Part shown: positions 19,831 through 30,305 of the stretch, piece by piece
Numbering within the stretch: position 1 is the stretch's first letter
Layout of the letters: every line of letters begins with the position of its first letter
Origin: Prochilodus magdalenae
Lineage: Eukaryota > Chordata > Actinopteri > Characiformes > Prochilodontidae
DNA length: 64,000 nucleotides
Assembly (NCBI GenBank): GCA_024036415.1
Contig: JAMWET010003602.1
Location: 124,001 to 188,000, forward strand
Reading direction: 5' to 3'
Made by a program: the position numbers and the translations under genes
The notes under the pieces: model-generated
Told to the model about the DNA's origin: nothing
The model's database searches: none
Seen by the model: only the letters and a program-made list of their open reading frames with translations

Positions 19831-22428
19831 GTAGGAACACATTACAGGAGCAAAAAATGGTTATATAATGCATGTAATGTAATAAATCATATGCTATAGG
19901 ATGTCTGGTATATTTAGGACCAGCTCGCATGGCTGAGGGTACTGCTGCAGGTAGGAAGGGAAAGTTTGTAGAGTGTGGCTGACAACGTGTTAAGTTATAA
20001 TTGTTATATACACTCATCAGCAAAAGAATAACTGCACCCAGAAGGAAGTGTGGGATTGCAGTAGGATTGGGGAGGAAGATAAAGGTTACCAAGAACAATA
20101 AATGTTAAATTTACACTGATATGGACAATATTTATTGAGCTACACATCTCTGGGTCTCTGGGCATGGTGTCGGGCCACCATATCTGCTAACACAAAATGC
20201 CAGATGTCTCAGCATGGAGTTGTAGAGGTTCCTAAATGTATCCTGTGAAAATCCATCCCATGCAGTTTAAATATTCTCAAACATTTCCTGCAGATTGTGT
20301 GGTAGGGGTGGAAGTGACAACATGTTCATCTCAGGGCTGACCATGGTGCCTCCACACACCGACTCGTTGGTCGTCTCCACCAAGACAAAAGCGGGACTCA
20401 TCACTGAGGATGACCCGCTGCCATTCTGAGTCACTCCATGACAGTCTGGCACAACACCATTGCAGTCTTTCAACATTCATGTAGTGTTAAGGACAGTCAT
20501 CATAACAGTCTGTGTGCACGTAGTCCTGCATCGGAACAGTCATCTGCCAATGGTGCTAGCACTAACAGGATGTCTGCAACCGTGGCTGTTGGATCAGTCA
20601 TGTACAGCAGTAAGGCCTATCCTTGCTTACGTCACAATTGCAGCCAAGTGCGAAACCTAAATCGTTTGCGTGGCTCACAATGTCAAACCTACCCCACAAG
20701 TTTCATTCCCACTGGTTAAGTCTTTCTGGGTGCAACTATTTGAACAACTATTCTTTTGATGATGTATGTGTGTTTTACAAAACATATTATTGTTTGTTAT
20801 TATTATTATACATAATTAATAACAGAATTGCCACATTAATAAAATATCACAATTTGTTAAACATACAGTCATGCTTTCTATATTTCTGCAAAAACAAGAT
20901 ACATATAATCAGAGTTCAAAAATCATTATCAGAGAATGAGTAGATAAAGAGAATCTAGTCACTGATTTATTGAGGAAAATGGTCCAGTATTTTTTGAGTA
21001 GCAAAAATATGTGAACCCTTGGGATTAGAAATTAATTTAAAGGTAAAATTAGAATCAGGTGTTTTCAATCAATGGAGTGACAATCAGGTGTGAGTCTGGA
21101 GAGAGGAAAACACTGCATTCCAGCATAAGAACCTTTACCCACTTGTGAAGTATGGTGGCGGTAGTATTGTAGTTCTCAGATTATCTGAATTCAGATTAGC
21201 TGAATGTGTGCCAAGATATGTATACCAGTTTATTGTAAGGGAAAATTTTAGGATGTCTGTCAGTAAACTAAATCTTAGGACAACATGCAACAATCCCAGG
21301 CAAACAAGTTGTTCTAGCAAAGAACAGTTAAAGACACTTTTGACACCTTTGCAACTCACAGATATGCAATATTAATTATTTCCCCTTAATAAATGCATGG
21401 CCAAGTATACTTTTCACTTACCACCGCCTCTGGGTTACTGCACATGACTTCTCTTCCTGCTCCACCCCAGCTCCACCCACTGATTTAGGACTCATTGTTT
21501 GCTCTGCCTGGTTGCAAAGTCTCTGTGTTACCAACCAGAGTTCTAAGCCATGTTTCTCTCTGTTCCTAATCCGAGTATCCTTGGTTTTGGTTTCTTGGTT
21601 TTTGTGTATATGGATATACTGTATCTCTGTTGATGCGTGCCTGTGTTCTAAGCTGTTTCCTGTTCTGATTATGATTCTAAAACAACCCCTACTATAGCTT
21701 TTCTGCTCTTGCAACTTGCCTCACCCTCCATGTTACAACTATCTTTGTTTCCTTTACTAGTATTATACTCCTTATTTACTTCTAGGACCTCTGGAGGTGC
21801 AGACATATAGCAGATTCAGATACTTTTTAAGCACTGCTGGTTTGATAGCCAGTAGGGGAAACTGGGGAGGGTAATAGATTCCCAAATTTGTCAGTTACAA
21901 ATAGCAGCAATGTAAATATGTTAGTTTCAAATGAGTATACCAGTTCCATTGTTACGACCTCTCTCACTATGTGAAATAACTTCTCTCTCTTCTCTCTCTC
22001 AGGCTTCTCTTGCTTTTGGAGCGGTAGTTTTAGCCGTGGGTTTGGTGGTCTTGACCGTGGGCTTTGCCATCCCCTCTCGCATTGAGGCCTTTGGTGAGGG
22101 GGAGCTGCTGTTTGTGGACCGCCAGGCCGTGCAGTATAACCAGGGGCTGCATATGTGTGTGCAGGCCGGCACCGGCATGCTGAGCATTGGCGGGCTGCTG
22201 ATGGCCGCTGGGCTGCTGGTGTCTGCCTTCTCCAGACCAGTGGGCAGAGAGGGTGAGCGCAGTCCACAGACCGTTGGGAGGGAAAGGAAGGGGGGCAGTG
22301 GAGGTCAGAATGGAGCAAACGGAAGGAGCAACACAAGCCTTGTCACTAAAGCTCCGAGCCCGGCAGCAGGAGATGGGGCTGTACCTGTCAGTCTCTCTAA
22401 GGTGGAAAACATCCAGCCTACTCCTTAA
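19633..22428 (+). CDS. nrsn1: Neurensin-1, complete two-exon coding region
   Basis: Neurensins are small two-pass membrane proteins of neuronal vesicles linked to neurite outgrowth. Joining 19633-19830 to 22003-22428 gives 207 residues (human NRSN1 is about 195). Visible features are a Cys-containing N-terminus (MASCSEVCGSE), the family hallmark GVRSYLHHFYEECTASMW, a first hydrophobic segment at about residues 67-89, a short IPSRIEAFGEGELLFVD loop, a second hydrophobic segment at about 118-142, and a Ser/Gly/Arg-rich tail ending VPVSLSKVENIQPTP. The tail matches NRSN1 better than NRSN2. The splice sites are CAAG/GTAGGA and a pyrimidine-rich CTCTCAG, in phase 0. The ATG at 19633 is chosen because it opens the conserved N-terminus nine bases after an acceptor. 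The 2.17-kb intron holds a Tc1-like element. The gene converges on lpcat1. Confidence 0.94.
20018..20766 (-). mobile_element. Tc1-like 'family A' copy 3, near full length, in the nrsn1 intron
   Basis: Both ends are recognisable: the left end follows a TA near 20010 and reads CAGCAAAAGAATAACTGCAC, and the right end near 20720-20766 carries the inverted form (TTCTGGGTGCAACT, then CTATTCTTTTGATGATG). The minus strand encodes fragments of a Tc1-type transposase, with the region around the second catalytic Asp between 20370 and 20430, but it is broken by stops. The length of about 750 bases is half that of an autonomous Tc1 element, so it is internally deleted. Confidence 0.75.
20767..22002 (+). 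other. Rest of nrsn1 intron, with repeat fragments
   Basis: At about 21125-21180 the plus strand reads VKYGGGSIVVL, reminiscent of the KHGGGS motif in Tc1 transposases, so another dead Tc1 fragment is likely. About 21418-21735 is T/C-rich text resembling the 3' part of a fish retroelement, not firmly identified. A pyrimidine tract before the acceptor occupies 21973-22002. Confidence 0.45.
22003..22428 (+). CDS. nrsn1: nrsn1 coding exon 2 (residues 67-207, with stop)
   Basis: Encodes both membrane segments, the connecting loop and the C-terminal tail; begins ASLAFGAVVL after the CAG acceptor and ends at TAA 22426-22428. Its last 87 bases are the source of, or sister to, the orphan copy at 18977-19063. 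G+C content and CpG density are much higher than in the flanks, as expected for coding DNA in an AT-rich setting. Confidence 0.95.
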   Translation, partial: ASLAFGAVVLAVGLVVLTVGFAIPSRIEAFGEGELLFVDRQAVQYNQGLHMCVQAGTGMLSIGGLLMAAGLLVSAFSRPVGREGERSPQTVGRERKGGSGGQNGANGRSNTSLVTKAPSPAAGDGAVPVSLSKVENIQPTP

Positions 22429-22576
22429 AAAACTCACACAAACTCAGCCCTCTAAAGACCTGGATACACCCGGTAGGCCTGTTCAGCTTGCCAGAGCTTA
22501 TGGATGACCAAGTTAAGACCTGATAGACACTTTAATAATCAGGATAAAAAAGTGATTATTGTAATTACCAATAGTA

Positions 22577-22582
22577 AATAAA
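22577..22582 (+). terminator. nrsn1: Possible nrsn1 polyadenylation signal AATAAA
   Basis: First AATAAA after the stop codon, 149 bases downstream. Neurensin 3' UTRs can be longer, so a distal site may be used instead; this is position-based inference. Confidence 0.35.
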
Positions 22583-22829
22583 TTTAACTATGTAACTGAT
22601 TGGCCCCACAACCAGCAATTACAAAGCCTTGGACTCGAATGCAGATTCAAGGTTCAAATACAAGACCTGTATAAGCAGGTGTATAAGCCAGTAGCCCACT
22701 TGTACAAGTAGAAATGCCCCATATGTCCAAAACTATCCAGACACTCTTTGTAATTAAGCCACTAGCCCACCATGCCCAATGCCAATTGACGAGAGAGGTA
22801 CAAACTCACCAGCCTTGGCCAGTGCTCTG

Positions 22830-23075
22830 GAGTGATGGAGCTCAATCCAATACCTTTGGGATCCTTTTCTTGGAGGTCTACCACCCTGGAGAGTTTAGAT
22901 AGACTGATAGACTTGCCTCCAATGTTAAGGTTCCCCTGAAGGCCTTTAATACCCTTATAAGGTGTGTTCAATTTGGGTCGGAGCAGAACTCTGAGAGGGT
23001 AGTAGGATCTCCAGGGCCAGAATTGAACATCCCTGCTTTGGGGTTGAGTTGGAGCAGTGCTGGTGAGCCAGATCC
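22830..23075. repeat. Dispersed repeat copy (also at 30.03-30.30 kb)
   Basis: Shares 'GGAGGTCTACCACCCTG' and 'GGATCTCCAGGGCCAGAATT' with variants near 30163 and 30248. A neighbouring TGGAGTGATGGAGCTCAATC piece (near 22831) resembles the WSD part of a Tc1 transposase, as at 4.14 kb. A composite of old repeats. Confidence 0.5.
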
Positions 23076-23099
23076 AATAACTTAACATCAGTACCAGCC

Positions 23100-24170
23100 C
23101 TCACTCATCAAAGCTTTGCAGCAGATTTCCAGCATCTAGAGTAAAGCTTTAGCAGAAGAAATAGAAGCTTGATCTTTAAGAAATAATACAGATACAAGAT
23201 GCATGAAATTCCCAGCATCTCACACCTAAAGAGGCACCTACGTGGCTTTTTGTAACCACTGGAATATAGAAAGTTCTAGTATTTATATTTCCCTCTGAAT
23301 TAAATTAGACCACAATATTACAGCTTCCCGCACTGAATTGGCAGCTGCTGTCCATGTAATTGTCATGAGATTCCAATATATGCTACCTCGGTGTATCCAG
23401 GCCTTTCTGAGAAATGAAAATGTCCAGGGAGAAAATTGGTTGCAAATGTTTTCATTTGGTACATGGTTCTGTGTGCTGTCTCTAATTGATTTCTAATGTA
23501 AAATCAATCCTGTCGATCATGTAGTTCATTGTCATTGTAACAAACAATTCTTTCTGTTTACTATTTGAGATAAAATCAGAAATTGCTTGGCCACATGGTT
23601 GCTCTCAAGGCCAAGTTAACCAGAACAGTAAAAAACATAAGACTGATAAGGGTCGACTCCCACCCACCCATTCCTTTGTGGTTACCTGGCAACCTTTTCA
23701 TCATGTAATCCACCTTACTGAGCAGCAAAAAAAAATTATTATAATGACACTTGAGTCGTGGCTCACTTCCTTATTAACAGCAGTACTGAAGAAGGAACAT
23801 GGTGCTGTTGGCCAGTATAAGCACTCCAGAGCAACCCACCCTAATTGCTTCACCTAAAGGGGTATTTCAGTCAAAATGAAAAACACAAGCAAAAATTTCT
23901 GGAAATCAGAAATATGTCCACTCACCCTGTAGTGGGGCCACAGTGGTTTCTAGAGTAGGACTAGGAAACTCGCTTTCTCTTGATGTCACTTGATGGGAAG
24001 AGGAAGAACTTCTGTGCTACTCGGTAGTGCTACTCAATGGTGGATTAATCAGTAGCTATGCTAGCAGTCAGGATTTCTTTAGATTCCGTGTGCCTGACAT
24101 AAGCTCACCGGACAAACCAGACTCACCTGTTACTGTAACATTCCTAATTGCTTGTTATAACTCTGCAAGC
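23100..24170. other. Intergenic, unique-looking; 23330-23640 of balanced composition
   Basis: No gene. Between about 23330 and 23640 the sequence is complex and contains several TAATTG/CAATTG-type homeodomain cores, so it may be a weakly supported regulatory block. Nothing else is recognised. Confidence 0.3.
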
Positions 24171-24177
24171 ATGAATA

Positions 24178-24500
24178 ACACCTGTGATTGGATTGAAGTT
24201 TCTGGATGTAGGCCACATCAATGTTCAGACACTCTTGCATCAGATAATTGTGCAGTTGGGCCAGATTTGGTGAATTGGAGAATTTCCCGTAGACTGTGAT
24301 TTTAGCCACTGCTAGTAGACCTGTATGACTGTACATTTCCATACACCTGCAGATTCACCTACTTCCTTCACATTATGGCCTTGGGCATGCAGTTACTCCG
24401 TTTAGCCGTGTATCATTAACATCTGCTTAGGAGTTATTTCCACAGATGGAACGAGATATTCATTGCACTGTACCACCTCTTCTCAATCTATGGATCCCAT
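24178..24500 (-). mobile_element. Tc1-like 'family B' copy 2
   Basis: Carries TTTCTGGATGTAGGCCACAT, a GTGATTTTAGCCACTGCTAG segment and ACACCTGCAGATTCA, collinear with 7585-7880. Coding capacity is lost. Confidence 0.65.
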
Positions 24501-24899
24501 TAAACCTTGAAGGTACTTATAGCCCCATCATCCTTGTGCAGCGCCATCTGCAGGAGCCTGGAGTTACCACTACCTTAAAAAAGGTGACTCATTTTTGTCT
24601 GGTGAGCTTATATACATCAGTTATAGTAGACCAGTGATGGTTAAAGTCTGTGATAAAGAATCATAAACTTTCTCTAACTAATGTGTTCATAAATATGGAA
24701 GACAAATAACATATTAAATGCTAGTTTCAGGTCCAAACCTCTGTTTAACCTTCTTCTTTTTATTGCTTGTACCTGTATTGTCCTTCATTTCCATTTGCTC
24801 ATTTTCCTGATTTCTGTAAGAAAGGGTTTGAAATCTGAAAGCTACTCTCCCAAAATGCGCTCAATAAATTCTCAGCATACTCAAACTGTGCCGCATGCT

Positions 24900-25240
24900 G
24901 GTGTGTTCACCTTCTCTGGTATCTACCTTTCATCCATGCTGAGATAATATCAGTGAAGCCGGCTCTGACTTTAGACCAGGGGACACGTCTCCGCTCTCTT
25001 ATTGGATGGCCATCTATCGGCGGGCCATCTATCTCAGGGGCTGTAAACAGATTGAGGGAAGGCAGCGATGACTCATTCCACCTTCTCTCCTCCCCCGACC
25101 GAGCAGTGAGTCACCCTCTCTCATCTACCATTCATAGTCCACAGTACAGGCACCGTTAACAATCCATTACCCGGCATTACGGAGCATGCAGCGCTGCAGT
25201 CTAGATTTGCTCGCTGCTCTGTTCTCACACCAGTTAAGGT
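24900..25240. promoter_or_regulatory. Candidate regulatory block with paired AP-1 sites
   Basis: Complex and relatively GC-rich, with two AP-1/Maf-type cores in opposite orientation: GATGACTCATT near 25068 and GTGAGTCACC near 25107. A 68-codon plus frame at 24953-25159 has no known similarity. It lies in the interval between the 3' ends of nrsn1 and lpcat1. Confidence 0.3.
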
Positions 25241-25439
25241 AGGAAAGACACAGAGTGACAGAAAACCATCACTTTGCTGGCTTATCTTGACATATACTGG
25301 AATTCCAAATTTAAAGGTTCTCCACACTTCTCTGTAACACTGCACACACATGTGCATCCCACGGTGCTCGGTTGAGCTGTTGTCATAATGAAGAACAAAT
25401 TAAAGCAAGCTTAATGGCAACATCAAATTAACACTTATT

Positions 25440-25610
25440 ATTAACCCACCCAGGGAATTCCACCACTATTTTTACATTCCTGCATAAATAACCGATTGAG
25501 ATGTAAACAAAGTCATTCAGATTGGGAAGTTTAGAGAGTCAGAAGTGGTCAAGTGGCAGTGGTTATTGAAATCAGATCACTCAAGCATTTTGTACCTCTA
25601 AAAGCTCTGG
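25440..25610. repeat. Dispersed repeat copy (as at 3.24-3.66 kb)
   Basis: Contains GGAATTCCACCA, GATGTAAACAAAGTCATTCA and CCTCTAAAAGCTC in the same order as the 3.29-3.44 kb copy. Confidence 0.5.
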
Positions 25611-25614
25611 GGGA

Positions 25615-26223
25615 TTGTAGGGGTCCAGGAAGCGGAATGCGCACCATACCAGTCGTGCAGATACTGTCATAGCGCACTGTTGGCAGCAGTGAAAAGAAGG
25701 TGGCCTACACAAACCACAGAAAGGGAAAACGGATGGATTGTCTGATTGCAGACATTCAGTGAGCAGCCCTTAACACCACCTCAACTTCACCAAAGACTGC
25801 AATGGTGTCATGCCAGACTCAGAATGGCAGTGGGTCATCTTCAGTGACCAGTCCCACTTTTGTGTTGGTGGAGACGACCAACAAATCTGTGTGTGGGGTC
25901 ATCGTGGTCAGATGAACGATTTGTTGTTACATGTCCAGAAGGTCTGGTGTCACTCCACCCCTACCATAAAATTTGCAAAGATGTGGGAGAATATTGAAGC
26001 TGCATTGGATGGGTTATCACAGGACACCATTGGGAACCTCTACAACCTCATACTGAGACGTCTGACAAGTTGCATTAGCAAACGTGGCCCGACGGCATAC
26101 TGATAGACACTACTTCTGTAGGTGTAACTTAATAAATATTGCAAATATCAGTCAAAATTTATCATCATTATAGCACTGCATTCCAACACTTCCTTCTGGG
26201 TGAAACTGTTCTTTTGATGATGC

Positions 26224-26224
<1 letters not shown>
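25615..26224 (+). mobile_element. Tc1-like 'family A' copy 4, best-preserved transposase fragment
   Basis: The plus frame 25810-26103 encodes WQWVIFSDQSHFCVGGDD, a clear match to the DDE-domain region with the second catalytic Asp of Tc1-type transposases. It then reads VWGHRGQ and the C-terminal GLSQDTIGNLYNLILRR. The N-terminal DNA-binding half is degraded and out of frame (25640-25800). The 3' end (CTTCTGGGTGAAACTG, then TTCTTTTGATGATG) is the family terminal repeat and ends at a TA tract. The copy is inactive but is the most informative for classifying the family. Confidence 0.85.
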
Positions 26225-26276
<52 letters not shown>

Positions 26277-26303
26277 TATACGCATCATCAAAAGAACAGT
26301 TTC
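26202..26303. repeat. Hairpin: facing transposon ends around a (TA)n tract
   Basis: The 23 bases at 26202-26224 are repeated as a perfect reverse complement at 26281-26303 (core AACTGTTCTTTTGATGATG). The 56 bases between are TA dinucleotides with one C interruption. The arms are terminal repeats of Tc1 family A in head-to-head arrangement, so the TA tract sits exactly at the target-site dinucleotide. Confidence 0.9.
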
Positions 26304-26519
26304 TATATATTTATATATATAGTATTTAAAAAAGGACAAATGTAACCTATGTAGTACATGAAGCCATATGAACATTCCAGTTTTTTGGACCAGTCAGTGA
26401 TGATTATTTGCCAATTTCCATCATTCTTTATTGTAGTAGCCTTGTTCAACATGCCCCCTAGTGGCCAGTCTATGTATAACTAAGTAATATTAATATCTGA
26501 CTAATAATTCTAAGGGGCT

Positions 26520-26990
26520 AAATCAGACGAATATAGTGGAAAGATCACAATGTGAACACAATGTGATCAGAAGGCTCTCCATGAGCGCTATACTGTCACT
26601 GCTAAAGTGACATCCACTGACTTTTGAGAGCTCATGGCCTCTCCTCCTCAGACCAGTGAACATGCTACCTTTCATGTACTTCACATGACAGATATCTTCA
26701 TAAGGAAAGAATTTCCAGGCTTTGTTGAGCTCTGGCCCATCAGGAGTGCGGGGAGACGGAGCGTGCGAAGGCCGACTCCGGCGGCACAGGCACAGCGGCT
26801 CCATCAGTGGAACAGACTGCGCTGGGAGAGGGAGCGCTGCAGGGGAAATGAGATGAGACTGGCATGCTCCATTGACTGGGCCACTGAATATGACTCACCC
26901 CGGATGAGGCTCTTTCTACACCTGCTGTGCTTCTACTGCAGGGCTTATGGCTTTGTGTTAACCCGCATGTTTTCTTGAGATTGGCTGTAC
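26520..26990. promoter_or_regulatory. Complex GC-richer block, regulatory or unrecognised exon
   Basis: Around 26735-26850 the sequence becomes GC-rich (GGAGACGGAGCGTGCGAAGG) and a 114-codon plus frame (26634-26978) with an overlapping 93-codon minus frame crosses it. The plus translation is basic and Trp-rich and resembles no family I know. Absence of splice-consistent neighbours argues against a gene; conserved non-coding DNA is the alternative. Confidence 0.25.
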
Positions 26991-27046
26991 TACTTCATTG
27001 TTTGAGGTCCCAGCAATACCCATGCTTTAATGACAGTAACAGCATC

Positions 27047-27048
<2 letters not shown>

Positions 27049-27092
<44 letters not shown>

Positions 27093-27118
27093 GTTAATAA
27101 TAATAATATAATAATATT
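27049..27118. repeat. (ATT)n/(AAT)n microsatellite
   Basis: About fourteen ATT units followed by a degenerate AAT run in the opposite sense. Confidence 0.9.
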
Positions 27119-28300
27119 TTTTTATTTAAAAGTAAAAGCGCCAATCCATATATTAATTAAAAACATTAGTATTATGTTAAAAGTGTAATTATTTTATGGT
27201 TCACATGCTAACATTAACAAATGGTGTTGGTGTTGTCAACAAAAACAACTCATGTCTGAAATAAGAGCAGCCAAAAGTGTTTTGAGTAAAACAAAAAGGT
27301 TTGGATATACAATGTGGTATTTTTTATTAATATTCATTTTCTCCTTTCCACTGATACGTGCTCACATAATCAAAAACTTAAAATTCATGACTTTCCAACC
27401 AAATGCTACCAACAAAAACATTAATGTTGTCTCGACATTATATAATGAATCACACAGTTTTGATTTGAGGATTAGAGAACAGTATTTTATTTAAAGTGAT
27501 ATTTATTCTATTGGTGCACTTATTGAATTTGTCCTGAATTTCTACATTGTTTACTAAGTTGATAACTGTTATTTATAAAAAGTTATTTTGTGATTTTACT
27601 GATTTCTTTATCGTAATACATCATTGATACAGCCAATTTATTTCCTATCCATACATATATGCAGTGATGATGACTGTAAAATAATAGCTAATCTGCACAG
27701 ATACATTTTCCTTTCAGAACTACTCTGCCTTATAACACTTTGTGTGTATGCTTATGCCATATATGCAATTAAAAAAACAAAAAAGTTTAAAGCAAAAACA
27801 ATGAATGTGTTTAAATGCACTTAATCTAATAACTGTAGAAGATCAGACTTCTGTCAGTAATTTGGCTAATGTGTTTACATGCACAGGAGTTATCTGTTGA
27901 TGGTGAGACTCTAGGTCTACACTGGTCAGTAAGTAATTGGATTTCTGCTTTGCAAATGGCCAATAAACTCACAGAATAAGAGATGATGTAAATATAATGT
28001 AGGTTGAAACTTCATGGTAAGGCCTCTTCCAAATGATGATAACTATTTAAACCATAAGCTTATCTCTCAATTGCTGTATTGAGCATGCTTGCTTATTTCC
28101 AGAACAGCCATGTGTTTTTGCATATGCACAGACTGAGAAAGACGAAAGAAATCAGAGTAAGGGTACACGTAGTAAGAAACCTGATTACCAAACTATAATC
28201 CAGCTCTCTTAAACAAAACATATTGAATATTAATGAGAATTATGACTGGATTATTAAGTGCGTGTAAATGCACACACACTAAATACACATTTGTGTCTGT
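27119..28300. other. AT-rich intergenic DNA, nothing recognised
   Basis: Very AT-rich. The 80- and 66-codon frames here are Lys/Ile/Phe-rich, as expected from base composition, and are not called. Confidence 0.5.
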
Positions 28301-28380
28301 CTATTCATCATGACATTTTCACACAATGTAAACAGCAGCTGCTGTGTTCAAATGACGCATAGAAGGACATTATAATTAAT
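28301..28380. repeat. Short copy of a dispersed repeat
   Basis: ATTCATCATGA, GTAAACAGCAGC and GCTGTGTTCAAAT appear in the same order as at 921-970 and 61535-61582. Confidence 0.5.
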
Positions 28381-28930
28381 TCATTTCTTTGAATTTTTTA
28401 AAATTGTATTATTAGGAGTTATACTAGCAGTAGTAATAATAGTAGTGGTGGTAGTAGCACTTTGCAATAAACTGGTCTTCCACATACACTGCAACCTGAA
28501 AGCTTCTCAGTGCATCCCCTTTAACAAGCATCTCCAAGCCATAGACCACAGCACCGATTCAAACCCTGTTATGAATGCATTGAGGTGGTATAATATCAGG
28601 ACTGAATGGCAGAATATGCAGAGATAACCGCAGTCCCTGGGCTGAAAACCTGACAGTTGATGCTTTCTGTGATCACAGCCCGTCACTCAACATTACCAGC
28701 TCAGCTATCAGCTGTAGACCACCGTGAGAAAAAAAAAAGAAAGAAAGAAAAAGAAAAAAAGGATCTAAATAGTAATGCAGTGTTATGCAGATACATGTAG
28801 CCATGAGCCAGACCCCGACCAATCACTGTAATTCAACATGATGACATACAGTATAATGAGCAAACGTGATAAAACACTGTCATTAGATAAGGCTTTAGAC
28901 ACCTATCGTCACTGCTAGGAGCTTGTTATT
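28381..28930. other. Intergenic with a purine run
   Basis: A (GAAA)n/poly(A) purine run lies at about 28730-28762. The 28470-28720 interval is complex but not assignable. Confidence 0.4.
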
Positions 28931-28939
28931 TAAATGGGG

Positions 28940-29800
28940 GGGGGAGCGCCACCGAAGGCGGTCAGATCTGGCGCTAAATATTCGCATGTTGTCAAACGTC
29001 AAATTAAAAAAGTTTTATTAAGTTTTTCGACAGAGCCATGGCAATATTTCACAGTCAAATAAGCCGCCTCCTCGTATTTGCCTTCGTTGCAGTTTGTTGA
29101 ACATGGAAATGTTAATTGGATGGCGGAAAAAAAGTGAGTAATATCATCTCCAATAGGATCCACCTACTATTGGCGAAAAGCAATATTCCAAATGAGATTT
29201 TAATTTGGATAATCTTTTGAACTTTAATAGAGCCGGAGCCAGTGGGCATATTGCGATTGCTACATCATTATTAAACAAAAGTGACACAAAACCATCAATT
29301 CTCAGCCCGTGACAGATAAACGCTTTCCACCGCACAAATAATATTAGTTCTGCCTACTGACACCAGCTCTTATCTCCATATTGGTTTATTGGGTTCACAC
29401 TGCTGTCAGGTACCGGGAGATTTGACAGAAATGTTTGCATATATGAATAGCTGCGCGGACGTATATATGTAGGCGTCCGTGTGCATACTGGGAAAGGAGC
29501 CCGAGGCGTGGTGAAGGAGACGAGGGCCTATCAGCAATTTAATGAAATTCTCCCCTGCTCATCAAAGACAGGCAGCGGCTGATTATACATGGAGAGGGAT
29601 GGCGAGTCGGCATGAAAGTGCGGCTCCCAAAATATCATAATCCATACTCCTCAGAGTTATCATGCTAATGCTCGGCAATAGGATGGACTTGTCAAACGCA
29701 GACTGGCAAATGTCACTATGGCTTAACCTTAGAACAGCTAAGGAAAACCGGCGTGTGGGAAATGGCTCTGTCATTTCATTTCTCACAATGCATGCTGCGT
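28940..29800. promoter_or_regulatory. Candidate conserved non-coding element cluster
   Basis: 860 bases of complex sequence free of tandem repeats and transposon similarity, with many A/T homeodomain cores: AATTTAATGAAATT near 29537, TAATTGG near 29113, TTATTAAAC near 29269. CpG-containing stretches lie between them (28948-28976, 29448-29520). Frames of 63-71 codons cross it on both strands without protein-like features. In tetrapods the LPCAT1 locus lies near the IRX4/IRX2/IRX1 developmental cluster, which is rich in conserved enhancers, so such an element here is plausible. Conservation itself has not been tested. Confidence 0.35.
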
Positions 29801-29814
29801 GGTCCGTCCTTCAT

Positions 29815-29900
29815 GGAGGGTTCCTATGTGGATCCTGGCTTGAATGTAAGGTTCTAGAAAATGTGACCCTGTTTTAAGAGTTCTTTAGGGGTTATCTGGA
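29815..29900. repeat. GGTTCT-family fragment
   Basis: GGTTCCTATG, AAGGTTCTAG and AGTTCTTTAGG occur within 80 bases, as in the 15.35-16.78 kb array. Confidence 0.45.
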
Positions 29901-30029
29901 ACCTTAACAAGGTGCCTTTAATGGATTTTATAGTTACATGTTAGTTAAAGACAAGGTCAAGCATCTACAAAGTATCTACACTGGATTGCCAAAATAAAGC
30001 CAGACCACCATTTGCAACAGCCAACAATA

Positions 30030-30305
30030 GCTTCTTTAGCACAGTGTTTTCCAGTCAGTCCTCAGGCACCCACAAACAGTCCAGACTGGAATAAACCAAA
30101 AATTGTGGATCCACTGGCAGTCTGGTTCCTCTGTGGCTATAGTGCTCATTTGTGGTTCTGGAGATCTACCATCCTGCAGAGATTAGTTCCAACCCAAATC
30201 TAACATATAACCCTCAGTGGCTTCTGACTAAAACCCTACAGGGTTGTGGATCTCAAGGACCAAGATTGAGAACCCTTGCCTCATGGTATTGCTCCGAAAC
30301 AGCAT
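30030..30305. repeat. Dispersed repeat copy (as at 22.83-23.08 kb)
   Basis: GGAGATCTACCATCCTGCAG and GGATCTCAAGGACCAAGATT are variants of the 22.88 and 23.01 kb phrases. Frames of 63-65 codons are incidental. Confidence 0.5.

Noticed and set aside
21827..22336. 169-codon minus-strand frame
   Set aside because: Shadow of nrsn1 exon 2 on the opposite strand.
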